Source: Plasmopara viticola (Eukaryota > Oomycota > Peronosporomycetes > Peronosporales > Peronosporaceae). From it: DNA of 64,000 bases. Numbering within the stretch: position 1 is the first letter of the stretch; each line of letters opens with the position of its first letter. The notes under the pieces were generated by a model. The model was not told where the DNA came from, ran no database searches, and was given only the letters and a program-made list of their open reading frames with translations. The stretch covers positions 51,969 through 115,968 of the forward strand of contig MBPM02000099.1 in the NCBI GenBank assembly GCA_001695595.3, given 5' to 3'. The translations under genes were made by a program, and so were the position numbers. Of the stretch, positions 34,900 through 46,651 are shown piece by piece.

Positions 34900-37800
34900 A
34901 ACGCTTATCTGGTTACTGTAAGATGATACAGAAGCGCGACAAGTATTCAAGGCGATGGTAAATGGCAATGGTGGGCAGAACCACAATGGGCGTCGAGACC
35001 GACGTTGACGGAATGCCAAGCATTCCATCTCTTTTAAGTCGGACGCAAAGGGCAACATGGTGGTAACGAGAAGGAGTCCAAGGGCCGATGCTATGAGTGC
35101 CAGGAAGTCGGCCACAAGAAACAAGATTGCCCGCGGCTGAAGGGCAACACCGGTGGTTCGGAGTTTGTGTTTTCTGCTATGACCACCGGTGGTGAACGAT
35201 CGGCCACCTGGCCCCTTGATGGTGCTCGCACATGACCACAAATCTTAATGATTTTTCGGAGTACCGCCTCTTACAAAACCAATCGAGATCATGGTGGTAA
35301 TTGGCCAGCAAATTGCCGCCATAGGTATGGGTACCGTACGAGTTAACTTTACCGGAGGCATGGGATGAAGTTGACGGATGTTCTCCACGCTCCAAAATTC
35401 AGCCGAAAGCTACTGTCGGATCCTGCACTCATGTCCAAATACCACGCTCTGCCGTTCAACAAGATCGGTGCCTCCATCTCGCTGAAGGGCAGTGTTGTCG
35501 TCCGAGTCCCTCGAATTGGGAAGCTGTACGCGTTTGAACTGAAGTACAGAACAGAAGGCAACGCGTATACGGCAGTTGATGGTAGTTCTGTGATAAGACC
35601 TACGAAGTAAACCATGTGCGCCTGGAGTACGTCTCCGATGCCAAGTTAAAGCTAGTTGCTCGCGCGTGCGATGATTTCCCCGTACGGCTTTGTTCGGATC
35701 GGATGGTGATGTTTGCGGTGGCTGTGCGCAAGAAAAAAATAATCACGAGCTCGTTCACGCACCAATCGGGAGGGAGATAAAGACAGGTCTCTCATTCGAG
35801 ATTGTGCACACGGATGTGATGGGACCAATTACCGAAGTCCAAGGGTGGTGCGATTTACATCGTGGTCTTCGTGGACGACTGCAGCCGAGTGGTGTTCGTC
35901 AACTTCGTCAAGCAGAAGTCTCAAGTGTTCGATTGCTTCGAGGCATTTTGCACTCGAACAAAGGTGCAATACGGCTGCAAGGTGATGTGTGTTCGTAGTG
36001 ACAACGGTTGTGAGTATACGAGCAAGCGCTTCGGCAACTTCTGTGCGTCCAAAGGTTCCATTCGCCAGACGAGTGCGCCATACAGCCCCCCGCAAAAAGG
36101 AATCGCTGAGCGTATAAACCGGACACTCGCTGATATGGCCCGATCGATGGTACACTACATGCAAGTGGATCGTTTGTGGTGGGCTGAAGCATTTCGGAGT
36201 GCAGCTTACATCGTCAACCGTATCCCGAACACTGAGCGACCGGATCAGTGCCCCCTCGGATTATTGACCCGAAAGCGCTAGTCACTCGAAGACCTCCGTG
36301 TATATGGTGCTCGTGACTACGTACATGTTGACAATCCAATCGTAGGCAAACTCGATCCTCGAGCTCACCGTTGCCTCTTCCTCGGATACGCTGATGATCC
36401 GAAAGCGAACCGCGTGTGGAACCACTACGACGAGCGCATCGTGATCTCGCAATCAGTGCATCTGGATGAGCGACCAACAGACACGACTTATGCCGTCAGT
36501 GATGACTTAAGTTGCCCTCCTTGGGTGGTTGGCAACAAAGATCGCGATGCGGTGATGTATATTCAGCCACCGCGACCAGTGAATGAGAACGACCATGGTG
36601 CAACTGCGGGTGTCGACGATGCCGCCGACGTCGAAATGGAAGAATTGCCCCCTACCGATGCTCAAGTCTCACCCGTTCCTACTGATGCTCTGGAAAGGGG
36701 GAGTAACAGCCAGTTGCAAGTTGTCCAGCGCATCAGTCCTGCTACTGCTCCCAAAAATTCACAGACGCAGCTCGCCCAGCGTCCTGATTGCGATATTGTC
36801 CCGCACTCACAATATCCAAGTCGATCGATTGATGGCCCTGCCATCATGGTCCAGAATCTTAACCCGAGCCGTGACCTCGTCCGTGCTGCCGCAAGTGGTC
36901 CGAGCACATTGTCAGTAATTGTCCCTCATGGTGTTGGTGTTGGTGTCGGCGTCGATGCATCAGAGAAACGCATAGTGTTCAGTGGTGGTTCCATTTGCCC
37001 TCGATCGAACTCGTACGAACAACCGCGTCTACTAACCGATGAAGATATGCCTTTGCATCTTGGCGGCGCTGAAAATGACGATGAGCCAGGACCAGAAACC
37101 AAGCGACCACGCCTGGACTAGTACGAAATTGCGTTGGCGGTGTCTGAGCTGCCTACATCATACAATGCCGCAACGGCGGCTCCTGCCGTTCCACAATGGA
37201 AGGAAGCTATTCGAGCTTAGATTTGATCGCATGTGCGAAACCACACGTGGGACATGGTGCGACGACCTCAAGGAAATAAGGTAATCGGATGCAAATGGGT
37301 ATTCAAGAAGAAGTACGACGAGAATGGAGCGGTAAAGCGATTTAAGGCACGTCTGGTCGCTCGAGGTTTCCTCCAGACTCGCGGCATAGGCTATACTCAC
37401 CAGTGGCAAGTATGAACACAATCCGAGTCTTTTTCGCATTGTGCTGCACTCAACGACTCATAATTCGTCAGTTTGACCTCGAGACCGCGTTTCTAAATGG
37501 CAAGCTTGACGAAACGGTGTTTATGAATCCCTCTGAAGGAGTGATTGTGGCGCCGGGATATGTTTGCAGACTCCGCCGCAGCCTCTATCGACTCGAGCAA
37601 GCTGCAGCTGTGTGGCACCGTACCATCCGCGACGTGCATAAGAGTCTCGGATACAAACAGTGTCGAGCTGATCCTTGTTTCTTCGTTCGACGAGATGACA
37701 ATGACCCAATGGCCGCGGTTTTTGTGGTGCTCTACGTGGGCAATTTACTTGTTGGTTGCAAGACAGAGGAACAAGCGCGATTCGTGTGTAATGGTCATGC

Positions 37801-38442
37801 TGTACGTCGCCAATGCCACACGTCTCGACATTGGCATCGCGCTGTCGATCCTCTCTCAAAATTTCAATACGCCACGTGAGATGCATTGGAATGCTGCGGT
37901 ACGTAAGCTTCGCCACCTTAAGGCCACTGCTTCGATCGGCATCCACTACACGGCTAAGGGCAACAATATCGCGACATACTGCGACGCGAACTGGAGCGGT
38001 GATAAGGAGACGCGACGTTCGAAGACTGGTGTGATGTTGAAGATGGCTGACGGTCCGATCATCTATACGAGCAAGCGTCAATCGACCATCGCGTTATCGT
38101 CTCTTGAAGCCGAGTGCATGGCTCTCGCACTTACCACTCATGAAGTACTGTGGCTGCGTTTTGACCCCGCCGAGTGCGTCGACGATCTACATGGAAAACC
38201 AGTCGGCGATTAGTATGGCAACCAACCACGGATACACCCCACGAGCCAAGCACATCGACCTCCGAGCTCACTTCGTCCGTGACCACGTCAAGAAGGTTAG
38301 CATCAAGGTGGAGTACGTACCATCGGAATCTCAGCTGGCGAAAATGTTAAAGAAGGCCATTCCGACGCCGCGCTTCGTGGAGCTTCGTGACGCATGCGGA
38401 CTTGTGGGCTGCCAAGTTAAGGGAGAGTGTAACGACCTCTGA
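34900..38442 (+). pseudogene. Ty1/copia polyprotein, element 5 (second family), broken
   Basis: A plus-strand copia gag-pol in several frames. Visible parts in order: a CX2CX4HX4C zinc knuckle (CYECQEVGHKKQDC, 35089-35133), a degraded protease region, a pre-integrase (CGGC near 35710, HTDVMGP near 35810), the integrase core (VFVDDCSRVVF, VRSDNGCEY, YSPPQKGIAERINR; 35862-36281), a long Ser/Pro/Asp-rich linker (36414-37121), reverse transcriptase (37233-37879) and RNase H (CDANWSGD, SLEAECMAL, ENQSAISMATN, about 37980-38260). The RT active-site box reads YVGN instead of YVDD near 37735, so it would be inactive even without the frameshifts. Sequence differs clearly from elements 1-4, so this is a separate lineage. 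LTRs were not identified; GGGAGAGTGTAACG at 38422-38435 could be purine tract plus LTR start. Confidence 0.85.
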
Positions 38443-39400
38443 TCGGGTTTCCCACAGTACGTGTCAACTTGGCATCAAAGAGTGTTGGTCATATTCTAGA
38501 ACGTCGAGACAGAAGAACACGTGGCAACGCAAAATTTATAGCAGGTAGTTTGTTTTGTTCGTATGCATTTACTATCCATTTTGCACAGCGACGATCAAAT
38601 TGTTAAAAAAGTGTCATTAATTTAAATTCAAAGTGTCTTCAAGTTATGAGCAAGTGCTGACTGAGCATTTGATTTGCAATACGCAGGCGAGCGCTGGCTT
38701 TAGGTGATAAGGCGCTCTGCATTTAATCATACAAATCGAGGGATAGCGGCAATTTTTTCATTGTGTTGCAAAAAATCGATAAGTCCGGACCTGATTAACG
38801 GCATACCATCTTTTATCACACCATCTGGCGCGCTGGAACATAGTGTCTGTAGCGGAAAGACGACCTACTACAATTCTTTTCTACGCGTGAGCTTTATGGC
38901 CTCGATGCAGCGGTACAGCATTTCTGACCTTTATCCACATTGTATAGTAGCTGTCAAATACGAATTGGTACTTGTCTGTCAATTCCAGGCGTAAAAGATA
39001 ATCGAAAGAATATGGAGGTCTTTCCTTACATCTTATTTAGACGTTTCGCCCTGTCTCACCCTTCTCCGCTGTCACACATAGTTTAAGCAAAGTCCTGACT
39101 TAAGGTAAAGGTCTCTTATTAGACTAATACGCTTCGCGATTTAAACACACAATTAGTTAATGTATAACGGCAATTATTTCCTATGTTACAATTGAAGCGC
39201 ATTCGTCGCACCATCTGGCGCTGAGATGTATGTAATGTCTCGTTGAACTCGACTCGGACACTATTCTTCGGCCTCGATGCTGCGGTGTACAGAAGCTTTT
39301 TCTAGATTGTACCGTGGTTTTTTTTGCTATCAAAGTTAAATTTGTGCTTCCCTATTTAACAATAAAGGTCCCGTCACTTTGATATGAGTTTAAGACTAGA
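38443..39400 (+). repeat. Two copies of dispersed repeat B
   Basis: About 38770-39010 and 39165-39380 share CACCATCTGGCG, AGTGTCTGTAGCGG / TAATGTCTCGTTGA, and GGCCTCGATGC(A/T)GCGGT blocks in the same order. The same repeat appears at 17.5 kb and, reversed, at 55.5 and 62.45 kb. The remaining bases hold nothing recognisable; the 96-residue ORF at 38704-38994 is only the repeat read through. Confidence 0.45.
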
Positions 39401-39629
39401 GATCAAAGCTTATAAATCTAAACAGCCTGTCTTTTACTCAATATTTGCTTATGATCACCTTACATTGTGCCGATCTTAAGATCTGGCCATGAAAACTCAT
39501 CCTGTACGCCATATCAGGTGCCACCCTGCTTTAACCCTCCATGTTAGTAACGATGTCGGCTTGACAATTCTTTCAGTCAAGGCATTTGAAGATTAACCAC
39601 CGGTGACGCATTCCTGCATCATTAATACC

Positions 39630-40564
39630 ATTTCACGATTTTGGTGTACTTCTTTGCAATTATGAGCGCCGTGGCCCTTGCGTCGACCTATTTTGTAGCC
39701 CACGCATAAAGGTGTTCAGCCGCTTCCGTAGGGCGGGTGTGTCCTTCGTTTCAACGCGTTGCTTACCGTCTTGCAGCGTCTGCAAGACCCGTTGTGTCAC
39801 GTTTGCCCACTCGCGCGCCTTGCGTCCTCGTGCCACTTGTTCACGCTCGACCTCTTCCTGTTGCTTGGCTTGCATCAAGGCAAGGTACGCTCGGTGTTTC
39901 TTAAGCAACTCTACCATCGACCAGATCACGAACAAGTTTTTGACGCACATCTCCACCATGCGCAACGACACTTCACTAACGGACGCCGACGTCACCATCG
40001 ATCACAAAGGTTGTGACAGGGCGTCATTAATATTGGCGTTGATGGAGACGCGACTTTTTAAGGCGCAATCCAATCAGAGCTCGTGCAGTTTGTCGCCACC
40101 AATAGGAAGGGCAAGCTTTTCTTTCGCACCAGTTTAGAATTTTTTTTTATCGATTACGCCTGGCAGATGATCTTTGACGAGTTGCACTTCTTTGAAATTC
40201 GTGTAAATGCGAGGCTTGACCCCTCCCATGCTCATCTACCTCAACAATGGTACTTGTGACCCGAAGTGGGAGACTATATTGGGCTCCATACGTGGTTCAA
40301 CTTTGGTATTCTGCCCCCTCAGGCGGTCATAAGGTCAAATTTTACATGAGCGAGGGCGAATAGGATCTCAAACTTAAGCCTGCCCACTCGTACAAGAAGG
40401 AACTTTCCGTCGACTTCGAATTCCATATCGGTCTATTGACTTTGTCAGACGACGGTGGTCCAGTCAAAATGAAAAAGAGACAGGACATTGTGTTCTAACG
40501 GTGTGACTGTGACGGCTGACGTTTGACCGACGCAGGTGGGGGTAAAAGCTCTATTTGCAAGTAA
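39630..40564 (+). pseudogene. GH131-like secreted protein, broken copy 5 with foreign insert
   Basis: A plus-strand copy closest by eye to copy 6. The original ATG is lost (ATACCATTTCACG near 39627); the signal-peptide part ATGAGCGCCGTGGCCCTTGC is still readable from 39661 but hits a TAA after GTAGCCCACGCA. After PLP-R-GG the sequence is replaced by about 170 bp of unrelated DNA (39741-39910), then resumes at the TIDQITNKFLTHI block. Further frameshifts and stops follow through the YLNNGT, GGHK, ELSVDFEFHIGLLTLSDDGGPVK and SSICK-TAA blocks. The homologous promoter region (39420-39630) is kept too, so the copy arose by DNA duplication, not by retroposition. Confidence 0.8.
39741..39910 (-). 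other. Foreign coding-like segment inside GH131-like copy 5
   Basis: This approximately 170 bp segment is absent from the other copies, is GC-richer than its surroundings, and stays open on the minus strand. It encodes a highly charged, Gln/Glu/Lys/Arg-rich helix-like peptide containing HRAYLALMQAKQQEEVERE and VTQRVLQTLQDGKQRVE, typical of coiled coils. It replaces about 11 bp of the GH131 sequence. It looks like filler DNA copied from an exon of an unrelated gene during break repair; the donor is not in the window. Confidence 0.55.
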
Positions 40565-41985
40565 ATCGAGCATATTTGACGCTCATGATATTGTATTCGT
40601 ATGTATGTTTACAGCGATATATCTAGCATACGTCTCTGGCTTGGTAGTAGCTTTTCTTTATGAGCAAATTTTATTTGTGTTTGAAGTTAAATCACAGCGA
40701 ATGCATTTTTCTCTTTTTTCTGAACCTCTTAAGTTTGAATACTGACAATTTCTTAGAGTTCTAACTTAGCAGTCTTGTGTCTTGCAAATAAATTGAAATT
40801 TAAAAAGCTATTTTTGTGAAAATTAATGTCGAACATTTGAATGAAGGACTAAAAAGCAATACCACAGCAAAAGTGTGGGGGCACTTTCGTATCAAATATT
40901 GTATGAGTTTTGCTCGCGAATGAAAAGAGGCCTTGTAATATTGCAAAACTACTCAATTATTATTAATGCATTGAAGGGAAAATCAACGCCAACGTAAATA
41001 AACAAGCTGCAAACGACTCAACCATAAACTCTTAGACGTCAGCAAGAGCTAATGAATCTATAAAGTTGAGTGCTTAGACACTTTGTGAACGTAATGTCTT
41101 GACATAATAAGCAAATTTGCGTCGGCAAATTGATCAAGATATCCATAAACATTGTTTTTCATGTGCTATCTTCACTGTGCAGATGTAAAGATCCGTACCG
41201 ATATGTAATTTTTATCTAAAAATGAAAAAAAATTGTAAGTGTTGCAATAGAAACAAATCTTCACAGTATTACGTACTACTAATAAATTCCCGACACCTAC
41301 GTTCAGTTGCAGACTTTCGGCCCATCCCAAAGGCCTTTATGCAAATCTTGTCACATTCTTATCACCTTCTTGTGTAAACGAATACAAGTATACTTATCGT
41401 TCTTTCTGAGTGTAAAAGCCTGGCAAGCATTGCTTTGTAAACTCCAAGACGAAGTGATGAAAAATAACTTCGGCTTTTCCTGAGAGTTTACGCCAGGTTT
41501 GGTTAAGATACGTGTTATTATGCGCTTGATATCAACTATGTGAGCTAAAGGAAGAATGATTATTTTCTTAAGTGTAATTAAGTTTTGCATGGAGTATCAA
41601 ACTCTGTAGTGAAAGTGGAAGTCCAAAACTTTGTGGAGAGCGTTTTAGTCGTAACGTGAGGTAAGAAGGTAAGACTGAAAATCATTTCACACATACGTGT
41701 TGATGTGCGGGGAAGGTGCAGCGCCAGTCACGGAGCTATCTAACTCGGACTATTATCGTGCTTTTCGGGGCGTGGGCGCCCGTTTCAATATCACCTAGGT
41801 GGTATTCAAACAAAGCAACAATGGTAGAAAGCCCTTTACATTGACTACTTTTCGTGACTTACTTTTTGCAAAAAAAAGTCTGCTTAAGTCAGTTATCTCT
41901 CGGGCTCGAATGGTCATGACGAACACGAATCTACGTCTCGGAAGGGTGTTTTGGCAGGAAAAGTCGGTAAGAATTAGTGATGACG
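40565..41985. other. 3' flank of GH131-like copy 5 and AT-rich sequence
   Basis: Positions 40565-40740 are the conserved GH131 3' flank in plus orientation (reverse complement of the sequence left of copies 1, 3 and 6). Beyond that the sequence is AT-rich without a credible gene; short ORFs of 60-80 residues are not called. Confidence 0.45.
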
Positions 41986-42445
41986 CGCGTTAGTCGATAA
42001 CTTAGTGCACCTGCAAGTCTTGATAATGTATCGCAAGAACGGTCATCCCACCCAATATACAGAAGACTTTGGGTGGCGCAGGGAAAGATCCAAATTCGAT
42101 CCCCATTCCGATATAAAATAAAAAGCATAGAGCGCAATATAGCGCGTAAAGCCCGCCGGTCTCTAAAGATGATAGGCTTGTATCACGAAAGCGGTCACTT
42201 CAAAATTAAAGTAGCCTTGCGGGCGAGCAGGAAAAAACTTCATCACTTCCGCATTTCAATAAGATACAAATAATCTAAGCGCAACTTGGCGTGTAAGGCC
42301 CGTCGGTCTCAAAAGACGACAGGCATGTATCGCAAAATCGAACCACTGAAGTTGAGTAACTTTGGCGCGCGAAGAAAAATCAATTAGTTCCGCATTTCAA
42401 TTAAGGAATAAAAAACTAACAGCGCAATAAAGCGTGTTGTAAAGC
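41985..42445 (+). repeat. Degenerate tandem array, about 145 bp period
   Basis: AGCGCAA-starting units begin at 42131, 42278 and 42421, so periods are 147 and 143 bp. Shared blocks are CCCG(C/T)CGGTCTC-AAAGA, GTATC(A/G)C(G/A)AAA, and TTCCGCATTTCAAT-AAG. A partial earlier unit is visible from about 42027. Non-coding, satellite-like. Confidence 0.55.
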
Positions 42446-45265
42446 GTAAAGCTTTATTAATTTTAAAAACTCATACAGCATTAGAAACGCAAGAGAGTCT
42501 ATATAGCTTGAAAAAAAATTCAGCTTATAATCCAAAAGCGTAAAGAGCGCAAAAGCTTATAAAGCCTATAAAGCTATATAAGTATACCGTGAAAAAGTGT
42601 AAAGATGTGAATATAGCGATCTTCGCAAGCAATAACAATTTCACATCCGTGTGAAGTAAAAACTCACTAAACCTCGCTTTCTCAATTCAGATGAAAAAAA
42701 GTACAGAACTAGAAGTTAAGCTTTTGAGAAAGACCGAGAAAAATTAATTCAAAAGTAAGACACCGGTGAACATGGTAAATGGATCCAAAACAATGTTAAT
42801 TTTATTGTTATTGAAATAAATTAGCTGGATCTTGTATTGGTGCTAATTTGCAAGCCGTGAGCGCGAAAAAAATTAATAGCCGCTGTAGACGAAGGCATAT
42901 TGCTATTGAGCACAGCCGTAAAAGGCCCATAAATTGAAGAAAAAGCGTATCGTATATTGGCTTGTTACGTATGAAAAATGTGAAAGTATTACATAAGCAG
43001 ATTATGCCATATATATGCTGGCGATAACTTGGCACAACTATGTCGACGCAAAATAGCACAATTCCTCGCGAATAGAAGTAGCAACGGTTTATTTGATCTG
43101 GAAAAAGTATAGCCGCCGATTACTTTCTACTGTATAACAATACAATAGTAAATGTTGAGGAGATCCAGTTTCGAGACGGCCATGAACGCCATTTATGTCT
43201 TAAATATACAAGCCAAATTTGTAGCGATATTCCAAGCCATTATATTGAAGTCCTACCAGGAAATTTGAAAAGACTTGGAAAATATCACGCTGAAGCCGTC
43301 GTTGTGTAGACCGGCAATTAATGGGCAGCGCGGAATTGTCAAGTCCCGGCGACTGTAATGGAAGTTGGGGAGGTGAGGAAGGCGGCGAATCTAATTGATG
43401 TTACCATGAACAATGTCGTACTCGTCATAATTTTATATATGAAAAGCGGAGAGCAAGATTGCCGTGGAATCTGGGTGGGAGCAAACGTATCATTGTGAGC
43501 AGGTACTTTAGTGTCGGTGCCAAGCTCTCAGCCATTTTGAATAAGGAAGCTAGGCGATCGATTAGAGGACACTATTTGAGCCTCTCGAAGCATTAAGCTT
43601 TCAGGTATCGACTCAAAGCACTGGCAAGACTTAAAGACTCGGAAAACTCCGTGATAGAACAAATTTTGCCAAGCTTCACAATGATTAATGCCATGCTTTT
43701 TCGTCCAAAGTAAAGCGTAGGAAGACATTGTAATAGATAGACCAAGTAAGCTGAGTTAAGACAGGATCGGGGTTTACAAGCCTAGCCATAACTAAAGTAT
43801 GTCATAGTGAGAACAAGCGTTGGCAATAGCTCGGCACACCTCTTTAGAAAGATGTAGTAGTCGAAATTCGAAGAGGCATGTACAGAAAGTCAAAGCCAGT
43901 GCCTAGATAAATAAACTCTAAGCAGCTCAACCGAATCTACAATAGTGTGCAGATCTGCCCCCCCACCAGTGTAATGCATGGAGTGCCACTTGCTACGAAA
44001 TTGGCATTGATCAATTAAGTCTTTTGTGGCTGATGATAAGGTGTCATTGATAACATTTCTCACGGAATAAACCACTTGATTTCTCCATCGGAATATTTAT
44101 ACGCTCAAAAAAGCAAAAGTATAGACTGAATCGCTGTTTTAAAAAGCAGGACCCGACCTTTTGAGGTATGCGGGGCGCCAAAAATTCGTCATGCGTCAAA
44201 GCCGGAGTTAAAAGGGTAGATCAGCATAAGCGCTAGCTTGTTAAGAAGAGAAAAAGGTTGATAGTAGCTGACAAGCCATCCGGTCCTGGGCCTTTTTTCC
44301 AAGTGCCATGCTTTGGATATTGTAGTTGAACTCATTAGCTGTAACCGGCGCTTCTTACGCTAAAAGCTAAAAAAAAATTGTGTCTCCGACTGCTGTGTTG
44401 TAATGAGACAGGGGGTTTTCAGCGCTGAAAATCTGAGGCCGAATATTTAGATCTTCCGAATTTGACCTGAACAAAAAGCCTCAATATTCACGGTGAGTCG
44501 AAATGACTACGTCTGGGTTCCACGTCGGTGTGTCGATTATAAGAATTGAAAGCTTGAGCGTTGTTGCCGCAGAAGTCCGAAAAAAACTTTTGAAGAGGTT
44601 CCGGCATTAGCCAAAGCTTGGTCAAATTTTAAAAATTATATTGCTCTCGCAAAGAGATGTATTGTATTCAGTAAAAGCTTGGCAAGCTTTTTGACAGCGT
44701 AAGGCGGCCGAGTCACTCGAAACGAGCGCGAAACATTTTCAGCATTTTAAAAAGCTATAAGCAGCTTACATAATTGAGCAGTGGCTGTATGTTTTTGTTT
44801 AAGGTATTTCTTAGTTTAGAAGATACGGTCGCGGCGCTTGTGCTCATGCGGTGGATGTGGGCGGGGTTTATAGTGATCATGGGGCGTTGTAAAAGAAGTC
44901 CGAGCCGGTTTTGGATGCCTTCTCATTAGGGAAGGCACGACGGACGTTTTAATGGTGCTTTCGTATTAAAAGTCAATCTGATGAAGCCAAAATTTTAGAC
45001 CGAAACACGGTTTTAAAACTTATTTTTGATTAAAAATTGAGCGAATAAAGTTGTCAAAAAATCCACACTTGCAAAGCAACCATCGATTTTGTTGCTTTAG
45101 TTGGGTCCGGTAAATTTGCACTTTGTAGGATTCCCAAAAACGCCAGAACCTAGTAAATATAAAGTTATCATCCAGTCGAGAAGCTCGGGCCTTTTATTTT
45201 GATGAAAATTAATAGATGAGCACGCTAAATTTTGTTCAATTCCATAAATTATTTTTAGAGTACCA
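42446..45265. other. AT-rich stretch, possible decayed LINE body
   Basis: No credible gene is found. The stretch lies downstream (minus strand) of the ORF1-like relic at 46652-47731, where the endonuclease and reverse-transcriptase frame of a LINE would be expected. A short minus-strand frame near 43890-44075 has an INDTLSSATKDLIDQCQ...TIVDSVELL run that faintly recalls the start of L1-type reverse transcriptase, but no YADD box was found. I regard the RT reading as unproven. Confidence 0.25.
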
Positions 45266-45269
45266 ACTA

Positions 45270-45680
45270 CCTGGTGAAGAGGAAAAGGACGGATCTGTGG
45301 CCGTACAGCGTCTCAGTGCTATAAAAAATGAATGTAAGCTTAGTTGCGACTCTACTGCTTCTGTGCATGTCTCGAACGTTAATAAGTCTGTATTTATGGT
45401 TGTGAAGCATCTCAGCGCTTCGAATGAGACAATGCACGCTTAGTTGTGGCTGTTGCCACTGTGCACGTCTAGACAGATAAAAAGGACGAACCTGGGGCCG
45501 TCTAGCACCTTAAAGCTTCAAAAGAGTAAAATACGCATAGTTGTTGCTTTACTGCCTCTTTGCGCATCCAGAGAGATCGACACAACGAAGCTATGTCTGA
45601 AGTGTTTTAGCGTTGCAAAAGAGAAATAAAAGCTCACCTGTGGTTCTGTAGCCGATAAGCGTCTGAGCGCTTCAAAAAAA
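45270..45680 (+). repeat. Degenerate tandem array, about 100 bp period
   Basis: Units are recognised by GTCTCAG(C/T)GCT-like boxes at about 45306, 45408, 45505 and 45604, each followed by an (A)GCTTAGTTG-GCT box and CT(T/C)(T/C)(C/G)TGC(A/G) boxes. Periods are about 100-102 bp. Two of the units are read in one open frame but stops interrupt others, so no protein is proposed. Confidence 0.45.
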
Positions 45681-46651
45681 AGTTGTTTTTTGGCTGGACC
45701 AGAAGATACAAGCGTGGAGTTCGCGGCGTAAAGAAAGCAGTGGTGAACAAGGCTGCTAAGATTTATTAATTTTGGAGAGGAATAACTTGTTATCGGCAAA
45801 CAAGATCTTGGTACATGGGACGGCTTGGTCGATTTTCGTTTAGGAAAGTGGCCTTAAATGTCTACTTCTTTGTATCAGAAGTGAAGTTGAGGAGTTGAGC
45901 TCCCAGAATGGGGCAGCTTAAGATCTTGGGCCACTTATATGAAGATTTCAAAAAAGTCGGCACCCTTTTGCATCAGGTCTCTGTCAAAAGCGCTAAGATC
46001 AAGCAGGCATAGAGAGCGGTCATTCAGAAGAGGAATAGTATGAGTCGTGAGGTATCAAGAATTCTCATCAGTCATGACCGCTGCCTTGACCGGATCGTGG
46101 TAAGCCGTTGGCGTCATACTTTGAATAATTAGATATCGCCAAAAGTTCCCCAACGGCTCCCAATAGTACGGTCTTGCCGTATTTTAGAAGGTGTTGCAGA
46201 ATTTTAGACATTTTTGACGCCTTAAATCTTTCTCAGAAGTGCAGCGGCTAGAAGCTGATAGATGGATTACCGCTCTGTTGAGTGCGTCAAACCTTTCTTT
46301 GTAAGAAATCGTTCTTAGTATAAGACCCGGGTAAGCCTCAGTAGTGACTGACTGGTCTCGAGGGGTCGACTATCAAAACTTGAAAAGCCGCAAGTCTAAA
46401 AGTTTGCCCTATTCATTGACTCAACTCTGTAGTTGATTGTCAGCAGGGTTATCATAGTAACGTATGTAGGATCAATTTCTATGGCGAATCGCTTTTAACC
46501 AAATTTTATCGTCCATACATTGACGAATTTCCACATCAAAGTGCCATTGCGATATTTCAGGGTCTAAATCATCAAGCCATGATGCCAAGAATAGTTCGGC
46601 ATGATAATTGACTAGGCTCGGATCGAGCCGTCCGATTTCTTGTCCATATAA

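Noticed and set aside
42070..42120. tRNA-like pieces (TGGCGCAGGG and ATTCGATCCCC)
   Set aside because: They resemble Pol III A and B boxes, but the spacing is only about 12 nt and no cloverleaf can be drawn.
43890..44075. L1-type reverse transcriptase start on the minus strand
   Set aside because: Only a faint INDTLSSA...TIVDSVELL resemblance; no YADD box or neighbouring RT motifs could be found, so it is not called as a gene.
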